Below are positions 56,701 through 64,000 of a stretch of DNA of 64,000 nucleotides, one piece after another. Numbering within the stretch: position 1 is the first letter of the stretch; every line of letters starts with the position of its first letter. Source of the stretch: Granulicella sp. Its GTDB lineage: Bacteria > Acidobacteriota > Terriglobia > Terriglobales > Acidobacteriaceae. The stretch spans positions 1 to 64,000 of the forward strand of contig DAIDKF010000002.1 in assembly GCA_027450185.1 (NCBI GenBank), written 5' to 3'. The translations under genes and the position numbers were made by a program. Under the pieces are notes generated by a model. The model ran no database searches, was not told where the DNA came from, and saw only the letters and a program-made list of their open reading frames with translations.

Positions 56701-57544
56701 AATCTTCCTTGTGGTACAGGGGCTTCGGGACTCCGTTGTAGTCGTTGTACCAGTTATTGGCATTGAGCCCTGAGTTCTGTAAATTTGCGAAGACGCGGAA
56801 ATGAAAATCATTGCTGCCCTGACGGGTAGAGAAGACTGCCTGCATAGCTGCCTGACCAAATCCCTGATTGGCCGCAAGTCCACTAGTCTGTACGGTCATC
56901 TCTGAGATATTTTGCAGCCTCGGCGACGCAGCAGCCTGGATATTGCCACCGGCCTTGAAGCGGCTGGAGTTTCCAATTACACCGTCGATGGAATTCACCT
57001 GAGCCTGGCCGGGCTGATTGTTCCACGTGCCTCCCGCCTCGCCCGGAAGCAGATAGGCGAAGCTGGTGATGTCTCGATCGAACATAGGGAGATCCTCGAT
57101 CTCCTTAAGATCGAAAGTTGTGCCAATCACATTGGAGGTGGTCTCGACCAGCGGAGTCTGATCGGCTACGACCACCACCTTGTCCGTCACCGCCCCAACA
57201 TCGAGCGTAGAAGTAAGGTCGGTTACAACCGATGCATGCACGACCACGGCAAGGTAAACCGAGTCCTTGTAGCCTGGCTTTGAGATACTTAGCTTGTACG
57301 TGCTCGCATTCAGGGCCGGAAAACTGTACGTGCCACTTGACAGGGTGACAGCCTGACGAACATCGTTGGTCGCCGAATCGCGCAAGACGAGTTTCGCTCC
57401 CGGCACAATACCGCCGCTCTTGTCCTGGACGGTAATGGTCAGCGTCCCCTGGTTGCCGGATTGCGCGGGAGCCATGCGAATCGAGAGTACGATGAGCAAT
57501 AAGCCCACCAACATCCGTAGTGTGATGCCCAATTTTTTGATCAT
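53732..57544 (-). CDS. Oar-like TonB-dependent receptor (accessory, fourth copy)
   Basis: The 1,270-residue outer-membrane receptor has a signal peptide (MLVGLLLIVLSIRMAPAQ), a carboxypeptidase-regulatory-like domain (VQDKSGGIVPGAKLVLRD, about 35-110), a plug (LPMFDRDITSFAYLLPG, VNSIDGVIGNSSRFKAG, AVFSTRQGSNDFHFRVFANL), and a barrel ending in EIRGNIFF. The ATG at 57544 is preceded by AAGGAAAAT and begins the signal peptide. It is not closely similar to the other three receptors. It is flanked by transposase remnants on both sides, suggesting a mobile or reshuffled segment. Confidence 0.9.
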   Translation of the reverse strand: MIKKLGITLRMLVGLLLIVLSIRMAPAQSGNQGTLTITVQDKSGGIVPGAKLVLRDSATNDVRQAVTLSSGTYSFPALNASTYKLSISKPGYKDSVYLAVVVHASVVTDLTSTLDVGAVTDKVVVVADQTPLVETTSNVIGTTFDLKEIEDLPMFDRDITSFAYLLPGEAGGTWNNQPGQAQVNSIDGVIGNSSRFKAGGNIQAAASPRLQNISEMTVQTSGLAANQGFGQAAMQAVFSTRQGSNDFHFRVFANLQNSGLNANNWYNDYNGVPKPLYHKEDYGGSVGGAILKNRLFYFGSYEQDYVPGKAIPYNSFLTPALQQGNYTYLGTDGASHTVNLLTIAGAAGLQSTVDVGIAAELAKINSSLSLGTIGTVSGADQYESKNVQQLNFLEPNNLNYFYPTFRVDYIVNSKLRAYVAYNETKNSAPTTLQPSFPGPDFTWQQDGTKSSAYTAALGVDWTIKPTLVNQFQGGYLYNFADSAYKSRAGNYNMTHDIVWWNAPWGLNISDAGGASGDFFYSGISSFYPLFSLSDNLIWQHKSHNITVGGSFYREQDHYWNPPQGYNNVVMGMGGNDPGLNVFSTTNPALATANGTQLGEMQSYYALLSGDLLTVAGSHPLNPQTHTYSKYGALNLDELQEAWGLYFQDSWRVRSNLTVNYGMRWDFTGDDHDLNGIYYSPTNAGLWGPSGQNNAFNPGSFQGDADPSYYTHSHAYSPWNVSPQPNVGVAWTPTVSEGWLSKLLGGSDTVLRAGYSLRRYTPQYQDFWSYASDYGSFFYQNYSISAGNSTSPGYYPGGSLHYSDYLNGDAAYNSAPFLLTPISYSSQITEASQAWQAPIAGMDANIAQPYIQSWNVGIQRKLGRFNALEVRYVGNRAIHSWMALNPNEVNIFENGFLSQFKTAQANLATNGTSFQGVPGSTPIFDAAFQDNPTGGYTYGGFIYNLQHGEVGTMAGQIASPFGATSNYFCNLVSSSFTPCSNVLGYTGSGGPYPTNLFQANPYAAGSSVGYLTAAGYSNYNSLQVEFRQQNWHGMEFNANYTWSRSLGMNTQYTLRNLRLAYGPTSSDIHQIIHVYGTYDLPFGKGKSMLNGNGLLDRIVGNWTIGTIVQFHSGAPFEMVGGNQTYNNLFDGGINLVGVTNKQLQHAIGVYNVPGAPSYVKYWINPKYVGTNGEANSTYLTPNSTPGSVGTRYWLWGMHYWNESLSLTKAVTIRKRLKANMQAEIFDPFNHPVWGTGDANLQDSSFGITTYQSSTGINGYGRTIEIRGNIFF

Positions 57545-57849
57545 ATTTTCCTTATCCTTAAAGTTCTCCACGACTGGCCCTTCCGAGTATGAAATGCGTC
57601 TTCCGAGAAAACCTTTTCTCAATGGGGAGCCAGCGCCCGTCCGAAAGCGTCATGCATTGCCAAGTATTCGAGGCTGCGGCTCTAGCTTCCTGCGAAATTC
57701 GTATCTGTATATCTCTTAGGATGGAATTATGTATCACTTTTTGTATTTTTGGCAAGAAAAATCTTCTTGGACGAAACCACTGTTCGGCGGACGCTCTCGC
57801 GTGTGGCTGGACGCAGCGTTATGCTTGGCATTTATGCAATCAGCTGCTT
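57545..57849. other. Upstream region of the fourth receptor
   Basis: This 305-bp region has an AT-rich stretch (about 57700-57770) likely to contain the receptor promoter. I see no gene in it. It ends at the IS481 transposase remnant. Confidence 0.4.
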
Positions 57850-58135
57850 ATGGTGGCGGCCACAGCGCTGCGAAACAGCGGAAATTGTGGAGGTTCAATA
57901 GGTTGTTCCGATTCAAGCCAGCGCGATGGGTTGGTGCATTGTAGTTGAGGCTGACATGAGGTAGGTGGAAGTTATAGTCATGCAGCCATGGGTCGAGCTG
58001 AGCGTTTCGTTCGGCTGAGTTTTGATAGGTGCGTGCAACGTCGCTGTCCTCTTGTTCACCACGACCAGAGAGGCCGCTGCGCGTGCCATCGATCTCAACA
58101 CGAAATGCTCGATCAGGAGTCTTTGCACAGACCAC
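57850..58135 (-). pseudogene. IS481-family transposase C-terminal fragment
   Basis: The frame reads ARTYQNSAERNAQLDPWLHD, then YNFHLPHVSLN, then LNRNNLLNLH. This is the C-terminal signature of IS481-type transposases (YxxSxERxxxLxxWLxxYNxxRPHxSLxxxxP, xLxxNNLLxLH). The catalytic TDNG region is absent and the upstream part is frame-shifted, so this is a dead remnant between the receptor and the rhamnose operon. Confidence 0.75.
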
Positions 58136-58294
58136 TCTAGCCGGCTCTTCCGCAGAGGATCACGATCCTAAACTTCTACCTCGTTAGTGTAGTTATCTAG
58201 CACAGCCCCTGAAAAAATGTCGCTGCTGCCGGCCTGATCGATGTAGCCGTTCAGTAGGTGCGAAGGCGCTGTGGCTGGCCGTCCGACCGAGTGG

Positions 58295-59287
58295 TCAGGC
58301 TGACGGCTCACTCGCCAGTTCGAGCATTGCGGCGTCCAGAGCCGTCTGCCACTTGGCCAGCCGGATGCCAAAGCGCGCCGCGAGCAGATCATTCGATAGC
58401 ACGGAGTTGCGCGGGCGCTTGGCCGGAGTGGGGTAATCGCTGGAGGGGATGGGCACGAGCTCCGGGCTTCGCTGGTGCAAACTCAGCTCGGCATGATCGA
58501 AGATCGCCCGTGCAAAACCATACCAAGTGGTCGAGCCCGAGCAGGTCATGTGGTAGAGGCCAACCCACTGCTCCGGCGGGCCGTACTGGCCGGTTTGGAT
58601 GCCGGAGACGATGGTGTGCGTGGCCTGGGCCAGTTCGCGGGAGGTTGTGGGCGCTCCGAACTGATCGTCTACGATGGAGAGCCGGTCGCGCTCGCGGCCC
58701 AGACGCAGCATGGTCAACAGAAAGTTCTTCCCGTGCAGTCCGTAGACCCAGCTTGTGCGGAAGATCAGATAGCGCCCGCCGACGGCGCGGATTGCCTCTT
58801 CGCCGGCCAACTTGGTCGCGCCGTAGACGCTGAGCGGATGGGGCAGGTCCATCTCGGTCCAGGATCCTTGCTTGCTGCCGTCAAAAACATAGTCCGTGGA
58901 GTAGTGGACCAGCAGGGCGTTTGCGCGCAGCGCCTCCTCGGCCAGCGCATGGGGAGCGTGGGCGTTGACGGCCATCGCCAGCTCCGGCTCGGACTCGGCG
59001 CGATCCACGGCTGTGTACGCGGAGGCGTTCAGGATCACCTGCGGCGCACACTGGCGCACGGCGTTACGGATCCGCTCCGGGGCGGCGAGGTCCAGCTCCT
59101 GCCGGCTGAGAGATGTCACTTCGGCGTGGCCTGCGAAGCTCTGCTGCAGCTGAACGCCGACCTGTCCACGTGCTCCCAATATCAACACACGTGGAAGGCC
59201 GCGCTTGACGTCCAGATGAGAGGAGTTCAGTGCGCCCGGGCCGTGCGGAGCCGGGGGGTTGCCAGACTCGTTCGCCGCGCCGCTCAC
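58295..59287 (-). CDS. rmlD: dTDP-4-dehydrorhamnose reductase
   Basis: RmlD performs the last step of dTDP-L-rhamnose synthesis, reducing dTDP-4-keto-rhamnose. It is a short-chain dehydrogenase/reductase fold protein with VLILGARGQVG (nucleotide-binding glycines), NASAYTAVDRAE, STDYVFDGSKQG, YGATKLAGE (catalytic Tyr and Lys) and FRTSWVYG. I place the start at a GTG (59287) that overlaps the rmlC stop as GTGA and has GGAGAT seven bases upstream, giving 330 residues with about 35 extra N-terminal residues. The extension is Pro/Ser/Gly-rich. It is the last gene of the rmlBACD operon. Confidence 0.92.
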   Translation of the reverse strand: MSGAANESGNPPAPHGPGALNSSHLDVKRGLPRVLILGARGQVGVQLQQSFAGHAEVTSLSRQELDLAAPERIRNAVRQCAPQVILNASAYTAVDRAESEPELAMAVNAHAPHALAEEALRANALLVHYSTDYVFDGSKQGSWTEMDLPHPLSVYGATKLAGEEAIRAVGGRYLIFRTSWVYGLHGKNFLLTMLRLGRERDRLSIVDDQFGAPTTSRELAQATHTIVSGIQTGQYGPPEQWVGLYHMTCSGSTTWYGFARAIFDHAELSLHQRSPELVPIPSSDYPTPAKRPRNSVLSNDLLAARFGIRLAKWQTALDAAMLELASEPSA

Positions 59288-59829
59288 GGAAAGATCTCCG
59301 CATCGCGCAGCAGGGCGCCGTGCCGATCCTTCTCGGAGACGATCACCGCGGCGGGATCGACGGGCCACGGAATGGCCAGGTCGGGGTCGTTCCACCGGAC
59401 GGTGCGCTCGCCCGCCGCCGAGTAGTAATCCGTCACCTTGTAGGCGAATCCCACGTCCTCCGTACGGGTCAGGAAGGCGTGACCGAAGCCCTCTGGGATC
59501 CACAGCATCCGGGCGTTCTCCCCGGTGAGCTCGACGGCTACGTGCTGCCCGAAGGTAGCTGAGCTGCGGCGCAGATCCACAGCCACATCCAGCACTGCGC
59601 CGCTGGTGACGCGGACCAGTTTCCCTTGCGGCTGGATCACCTGGTAGTGGATGCCGCGCAGCACATGCTGCCGGGAGAGGGAGAAGTTGTCCTGCACCCA
59701 GTTTGACGGCAGGCCGGCCTCGGCCATCTGCCGCTGGTTCCATGTCTCGAGAAAGGCTCCGCGGTCGTCGCGATAGATGGCCGGGGTAAGAACAAGGACG
59801 CCGGGGATAGTAGTTTCAGTGATCGTCAT
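59284..59829 (-). CDS. rmlC: dTDP-4-dehydrorhamnose 3,5-epimerase
   Basis: RmlC epimerises C3 and C5 of dTDP-4-keto-6-deoxyglucose. The 181-residue cupin shows IPGVLVLTPAIYRDDRGAFL, WVQDNFSLSRQHVLRGIHYQ (catalytic His region), GAVLDVAVDLRRSS, MLWIPEGFGHAFLTRTE, and FAYKVTDYYS with the catalytic Tyr. All positions and the length match the family. Its stop overlaps the rmlD GTG. It is 50 bp downstream of rmlA. Confidence 0.95.
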   Translation of the reverse strand: MTITETTIPGVLVLTPAIYRDDRGAFLETWNQRQMAEAGLPSNWVQDNFSLSRQHVLRGIHYQVIQPQGKLVRVTSGAVLDVAVDLRRSSATFGQHVAVELTGENARMLWIPEGFGHAFLTRTEDVGFAYKVTDYYSAAGERTVRWNDPDLAIPWPVDPAAVIVSEKDRHGALLRDAEIFP

Positions 59830-59879
59830 CTTCGCAGTGGGTCCGCTTCTGGATCGGTCTGGTTCAGGATGAGGCTGCC

Positions 59880-60842
59880 CTACGCGGGCTGCTTGAGAAA
59901 GGGGCTGGTTGAAGGAGGCCCTGCTGGTTCAGGGCTGCTCGGCGGACTTAATTTGATGGACTCCGCCGGGAAGTATGGCTCGCGGAGCAGGTTCAGCAGA
60001 TATTGACCGTAGCCGCTCTTGCGGATGGGCTGGGCGAGCGCCTCCAGCTGCGCGGCGCTGATGTAGCCCAGGCGGTAGGCGACCTCCTCCGGGCAGGCGA
60101 TCTTCAGGCCCTGGCGGCGCTCGACGGTCTGGATGAAGAGCCCGGCCTCGAAGAGCGAATCGTGGGTGCCGGTGTCCAGCCAGGCCATGCCGCGGCTCAT
60201 GATCTGCACGTTCAACCGGCCTGCCTCCAGGTAGCGGCGATTGAGGTCTGTGATCTCCAACTCGCCGCGCGGCGAGGGCTTGAGCGATTTGGCCAGCTCT
60301 ACCACTTGTTGATCGTAGAAGTACAGACCGGTGACAGCATAGTGGGACTTGGGCTGCGCCGGCTTCTCCTCCAGGCTAACCGCGCGGCCGTTGGCGTCGA
60401 ACTCCACCACGCCGTATCGCTCCGGGTCGTTCACCGCATAGGCAAAGACGGTCGCTCCCTGCTTCAGCGCCGCGGCTCTCTGGAGCTGCTGTGAAAACGA
60501 CTGTCCATAGAAGATGTTGTCGCCGAGAATCAGGGCGCTGGAGTCTCCGGCGAGAAACTCCTTGCCGATGAGGAACGCCTGGGCCAGGCCGTCGGGGCTG
60601 GGCTGCACGGCGTAGCTCAGGCTGATGCCCCACTGGCTGCCATCGCCCAGCAGCTCGGAGAAGCGCGCGGTGTCCTGGGGTGTGGAGATGATCAGGATCT
60701 CCCGCAGACCCGCCAGCATCAGCGTGCTGAGCGGGTAGTAGATCATCGGCTTGTCGTAGACCGGCAGCAGTTGCTTGGAGACGACGTGCGTCACCGGGTA
60801 GAGGCGGGTGCCGGAGCCTCCGGCGAGGATGATTCCCTTCAT
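59880..60842 (-). CDS. rmlA: Glucose-1-phosphate thymidylyltransferase
   Basis: RmlA makes dTDP-glucose from dTTP and glucose-1-phosphate. The protein begins [20 protein letters not shown] with the nucleotidyltransferase signature, followed by [52 protein letters not shown] and [10 protein letters not shown]. The ATG at 60842 overlaps the rmlB stop as ATGA, so translation is coupled. The 320 residues exceed the usual 290 by a Pro/Ser-rich tail after [14 protein letters not shown]. It is the second gene of the operon. Confidence 0.96.
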   Translation of the reverse strand: MKGIILAGGSGTRLYPVTHVVSKQLLPVYDKPMIYYPLSTLMLAGLREILIISTPQDTARFSELLGDGSQWGISLSYAVQPSPDGLAQAFLIGKEFLAGDSSALILGDNIFYGQSFSQQLQRAAALKQGATVFAYAVNDPERYGVVEFDANGRAVSLEEKPAQPKSHYAVTGLYFYDQQVVELAKSLKPSPRGELEITDLNRRYLEAGRLNVQIMSRGMAWLDTGTHDSLFEAGLFIQTVERRQGLKIACPEEVAYRLGYISAAQLEALAQPIRKSGYGQYLLNLLREPYFPAESIKLSPPSSPEPAGPPSTSPFLKQPA

Positions 60843-61924
60843 GGGGCAAGACGCTCCGCGTAGTTCTCCTCGATCCACTTCAGGTACTCGCCGGAGCGGA
60901 TCTTCTCCACCCACTCCAGATGATCGAGATACCAGCGTACCGTACGCCGCAGGCCACTCTCAAACCGCTCGGCGGGTGTCCAGCCAAGCTCCCGGGCGAT
61001 CTTGGAGGTGTCGATCGCATAGCGCTGATCGTGACCGGGGCGATCCTTCACAAAGGTGATCAGCCTCCGGCGGGATCCCTGAGCAGGGTCGGGCTTCATC
61101 TCATCCAGCAGGTCACAGATGGTCGTGACCACGTCCAGGTTCTTCCGCTCGCTGCTTCCGCCGATGTTGTAGGTCTCGCCTGGCCGGCCGCGCTCCAGCA
61201 CGGCCCGGATCGCCGAGCAGTGATCCTCGACGAAGAGCCAGTCACGCACGTTGCTGCCGTCCCCGTAGACTGGCAGGGACTTGCCTTCGAGCGCATGCAG
61301 AATCATCAGCGGAATCAGCTTCTCCGGGAACTGAAAGGGACCGTAGTTATTCGAACAGTTGGTAGTCAGCGTGGGCAGGCCAAAGGTGTGATGATAGGCA
61401 CGCACCAGATGATCGGAGGCGGCCTTGGAGGCCGAGTAGGGGCTGTTCGGCGCGTAGGCGGTGGTCTCAGAGAAGGCTGGATCATCAGGGCCAAGCGATC
61501 CGTAGACCTCATCGGTGGAGACGTGCAGAAAGCGGAAGGAGGAGCGATCCGGCTCGCTGAGCTCCTGCCAGTATGCTTTGGTCTGCTCCAGCAGGGTGAA
61601 GGTGCCCTGAATGTTGGTGCGGAGAAACGCATCCGGAGCGATGATGGAGCGGTCAACATGGCTCTCGGCGGCGAAGTGGACGATAGCCTGCGGACGGTGT
61701 TCGGCCAGTAGCGAGGTGATGTGATCGGTGTCGCAGATATCGCAGCGCACTAGAAGGTGGCGCGGGTCGGCCTCGACGGATTCGAGGTTGGCGGGATTGC
61801 CGGCGTAGGTGAGCAGGTCAACGTTCAGCAGCGGCGTGCCCAGCGTCTCCATCCAGCTCAAAACAAAGTTCGAGCCGATGAAGCCAGCTCCACCTGTGAC
61901 GAGAACGGTGTCAGTAAAGTTCAT
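60839..61924 (-). CDS. rmlB: dTDP-glucose 4,6-dehydratase
   Basis: RmlB converts dTDP-glucose to dTDP-4-keto-6-deoxyglucose. The 361-residue SDR protein has [16 protein letters not shown] (NAD-binding), [40 protein letters not shown] (catalytic Tyr and Lys), [20 protein letters not shown] and [11 protein letters not shown]. It is the first gene of the operon, with its stop overlapping the rmlA start. No strong Shine-Dalgarno is visible, but the ATG gives the usual N-terminus. Confidence 0.96.
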   Translation of the reverse strand: MNFTDTVLVTGGAGFIGSNFVLSWMETLGTPLLNVDLLTYAGNPANLESVEADPRHLLVRCDICDTDHITSLLAEHRPQAIVHFAAESHVDRSIIAPDAFLRTNIQGTFTLLEQTKAYWQELSEPDRSSFRFLHVSTDEVYGSLGPDDPAFSETTAYAPNSPYSASKAASDHLVRAYHHTFGLPTLTTNCSNNYGPFQFPEKLIPLMILHALEGKSLPVYGDGSNVRDWLFVEDHCSAIRAVLERGRPGETYNIGGSSERKNLDVVTTICDLLDEMKPDPAQGSRRRLITFVKDRPGHDQRYAIDTSKIARELGWTPAERFESGLRRTVRWYLDHLEWVEKIRSGEYLKWIEENYAERLAP

Positions 61925-63479
61925 AGAGGCGTGCGGATCGATTCTGGAATCTTCTCAACCGGCGGTGTTTGACGATGAGAATCGCTGCACTGGCAGCGGC
62001 TGACTCATCGCGAGGATATCACAGGCACAGCACGCGCCCGGCGCCAGACGAGGACCATTCTACGCATCTTCTGCGGAGGCAACTCTCCGCACATTCCTCA
62101 CCCGTCGGTCACCATCGTCCACCATCTCCAAACAAAACGTGAACGTGGCCAACCCAGGGCTGCAGCAGGTGCTACTACTTTCGGCGTTCTCCGAGTGGTG
62201 ATAGACGCCGTGGATGCAGTCTGGGTGCGATGGAGCATCTTTCAATTGCGTCCGGTGGATAGCACAGCTCGTGAAGGTACCGGGATACTGCTCTGGCCTT
62301 GATTCTGGCGTGGCGCTAAGAGTTCGCCGGGCGGATGGCTGCTTCCCAATGCAGAAGTAGCGCTACGCCTATCAATCAATATTGATTGTTTGTGCGGTAC
62401 GCAGTTGACACCAAAACACGCCTAGGGCACCGACACCAAGCGCTACATCAACCCCGTGCACTACTCCCCCAAAGATCTCGCCGAATACATTAATGAGCCC
62501 AAGTATCAGATTATGGCCAGTTATCTCTCGTAACCGTTGGACGCACCCGTCCAGTTTGTCCAGTCCCAGATTAGGAGCGTATCGAGCTCTTACGAGCATC
62601 CGATTGCAACCTGTGGTTTTCAAGAACTGCATGAGCCAGTAATTTCTTGAGCTCAGCAATCTCCGCGCGCAAATATTTGATTTGTTCAGCCTCATTTGCG
62701 TTCTCAGAAGCACGCTTGGTCCTCCGGACAACAGGGGCTGGTTCTGTTCAGTGGTACAAGCCAGAATCTGTCTTCAGCAAAATGACATTTGCACTGTCAC
62801 TAGCAACGGCAGGGAGCGCATAAGTTGGGCAATCCGAGCCTACTCGCCCATGCCTTTTGACTAAGCACGAGAAGTAGGCGCGAATTTCACTAAAGCGGCC
62901 GCCTGCTTCCCGTACGAATTGTCGCCAACGCTCTTTTGATTCGATTGATTCACTGGGCGATTGCGTTTCCACTCAATAACCTGGCCCTCATACCAGCCGA
63001 CAGCTCTAGCGCACAGAGCGACCTGAGAAGGGGAGTTCCTTCTCTAAATTCTGTCGTATAGCATCGCCCGACAGAGACCAGGCATAGCCAGCGCCTTGTC
63101 TATCCGGATGATTTCCTTGATAGTGGTTCGCCAACATGTTGTAGAGTTCTAGCATCCACAGCGATGCTAGATTGGGCCACCGTTAGGAAAAACGCAACAG
63201 GGATTTTTTCTTGCAACGCTTGTTTTTGGCAAACCCGGTACCCAACGGGCAAAGCGATATTGATCCGGCGCGGTTTGACCTCCGCTCAGCGCTGGATGTG
63301 GTATGCCACATGAAGGTCTCCACGCCCGACCACTGCAACTGGGGACAGTGCAGCTTCCACACAATTCCAAATGGCTTATCCATCCTCGATATAATCACGG
63401 ATGCACCGACGTCCGGCTCTCCGAAAAATCAGCATTTCCGATAATCTTTAGTGAAGCCACGGCCGACCTGGAGGAAGCG
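61925..63479. other. About 1.55 kb gene-poor, decayed region upstream of the rhamnose operon
   Basis: No intact gene is recognised. A small hairpin (TGCGGAG / CTCCGCA, 62072-62091) lies upstream of rmlB. On the plus strand at 62426-62533 a stop-bounded stretch reads GTDTKRYINPVHYSPKDLAE and continues for about 15 residues to a stop; it looks like the C-terminus of a protein that has lost its front. On the minus strand, a 74-codon frame (62972-62748) is followed in the same frame, after one TGA, by a coiled-coil-like AEQIKYLRAEIAELKKLLAH segment (about 62680-62600). Both suggest broken genes, possibly left by insertion sequences. Confidence 0.4.
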
Positions 63480-63635
63480 TCACTCCAGTTTCACCCCCTG
63501 GATGCACCTATTTGGGCACACGTCATGCGCGCCCGCCGAGCCACTCGATCCCGCAAAAGGCCCCTTGTACTCGACAGGTCGAACGGAAAACTTCGCGGAG
63601 CCAAGAATAGGTTCAGGTATGTCAGTTACCACCAT
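63480..63635 (-). CDS. Possible small or broken ORF after the glycosyltransferase
   Basis: A 52-codon frame begins with an ATG inside the last codons of the glycosyltransferase gene (MVVTDIPEPILGSAKFSVRP) and ends at TGA. Overlapping starts are typical of operons, but the product is short and unrecognised, and what follows on the same strand is broken. It may be the front of a decayed gene or chance. Confidence 0.25.
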   Translation of the reverse strand: MVVTDIPEPILGSAKFSVRPVEYKGPFAGSSGSAGAHDVCPNRCIQGVKLE

Positions 63636-64000
63636 GCAGAGTCCTCAAGAACCTCGTGTAGAGGCGAAGGTGGCTTTCTGCGATCGCACACCAACTAAAG
63701 GTCTCTGCGTATTTTGCTGACCTATGCGAAAGATCCCTCCAGTAACACTCATCCCTAAACAGCTTTTCTACGAGTAGAGCTGCAGCGTCCGGACTGTCCG
63801 CAAAACATACGATGTTCCTTACCTCTTCAGCCGTCTCCCGCCCAGCCGTCGTGATGCAAGGCACACCGGCCGCGAGCAGCGCCCTTAGCGATCCGCGCCT
63901 ATCTGATGCGCCGTCAGGAAAGGGCAAATACGCACATCTTGCTTTCGCAAATAGGTCGGCCACCCGGCCGGGCGTCTCATTCAAGGAGAGCAGAATCGAA
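63622..64000 (-). CDS. Glycosyltransferase (GT4/GT-B type), C-terminal part, continues beyond the window
   Basis: The frame is open to the right edge, so the start lies outside; the visible part has about 125 residues. ARCAYLPFPDGASDRRGSLR followed by ALLAAGVPCITT is the C-terminal nucleotide-sugar-binding segment of GT4-type glycosyltransferases (usually LPFRDGxSxRRGSLLxALxxGxPVVTT). The C-terminus has a helix typical of the second Rossmann domain (FSWCAIAESHLRLYTRFLR). Donor and acceptor cannot be told. With the dTDP-rhamnose operon nearby it fits a cell-surface polysaccharide locus. Confidence 0.75.
   Translation of the reverse strand, partial: SILLSLNETPGRVADLFAKARCAYLPFPDGASDRRGSLRALLAAGVPCITTAGRETAEEVRNIVCFADSPDAAALLVEKLFRDECYWRDLSHRSAKYAETFSWCAIAESHLRLYTRFLRTLHGGN

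Overview
The window looks like a chromosomal segment of an acidobacterium, probably of the Terriglobia/Acidobacteriaceae type. The evidence is four very large Oar-like TonB-dependent receptors (carboxypeptidase-regulatory-like N-terminus, about 1,260-1,300 residues), giant secreted NHL-repeat/Ig-like proteins, a PEP-CTERM protein, a FecR-like protein with a Gly/Trp/Tyr tail, a membrane-anchored regulator-like protein of a kind common in this phylum, and a GC-rich genome. Assignment below phylum level is inference.

0-15.5 kb holds mostly housekeeping and stress genes: the C-terminus of a membrane glycosyltransferase-like protein, clpB and an hsp20 gene on the minus strand, gamma-glutamyltransferase, an SGNH/GDSL hydrolase, an M3 metallopeptidase divergent from asnS, a PEP-CTERM protein, a DUF2846-like secreted protein, a FecR/Gly-rich protein, and nadD-rsfS. 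A 48-bp perfect palindrome ends rsfS.

15.5-26.4 kb carries two paralogous TonB-dependent receptors on the minus strand, with rlmH and a cob(I)alamin adenosyltransferase gene between them on the plus strand, then mnmE. By eye the plus strand is C-rich from 0 to about 15.4 kb whichever strand is coding, and G-rich afterwards. This is an origin-like GC-skew switch.

26.8-51.8 kb is a glycan-utilisation locus. On the minus strand, in transcription order, lie a TonB-dependent receptor, two paralogous NHL/Ig-like giant proteins, a GH31 enzyme and a LamG+GH2 enzyme. Upstream of these is a single-pass membrane regulator-like protein. Divergent from it are a second, different GH31 enzyme and a LacI-family repressor. 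No SusD-like protein is present; the two NHL/Ig proteins sit where one might be expected. A GTAC(A/T)GTAC motif occurs twice upstream of the membrane regulator and once upstream of the receptor.

51.8-58.2 kb is accessory: a fourth TonB-dependent receptor and a small secreted hypothetical protein lie between decayed IS630-type and IS481-type transposase fragments, next to about 1 kb of unrecognisable sequence.

58.3-64 kb has the dTDP-rhamnose operon rmlB-rmlA-rmlC-rmlD on the minus strand, with translationally coupled overlaps. It is preceded by about 1.6 kb of decayed sequence and by the C-terminus of a glycosyltransferase running off the right edge, consistent with a polysaccharide or O-antigen region.
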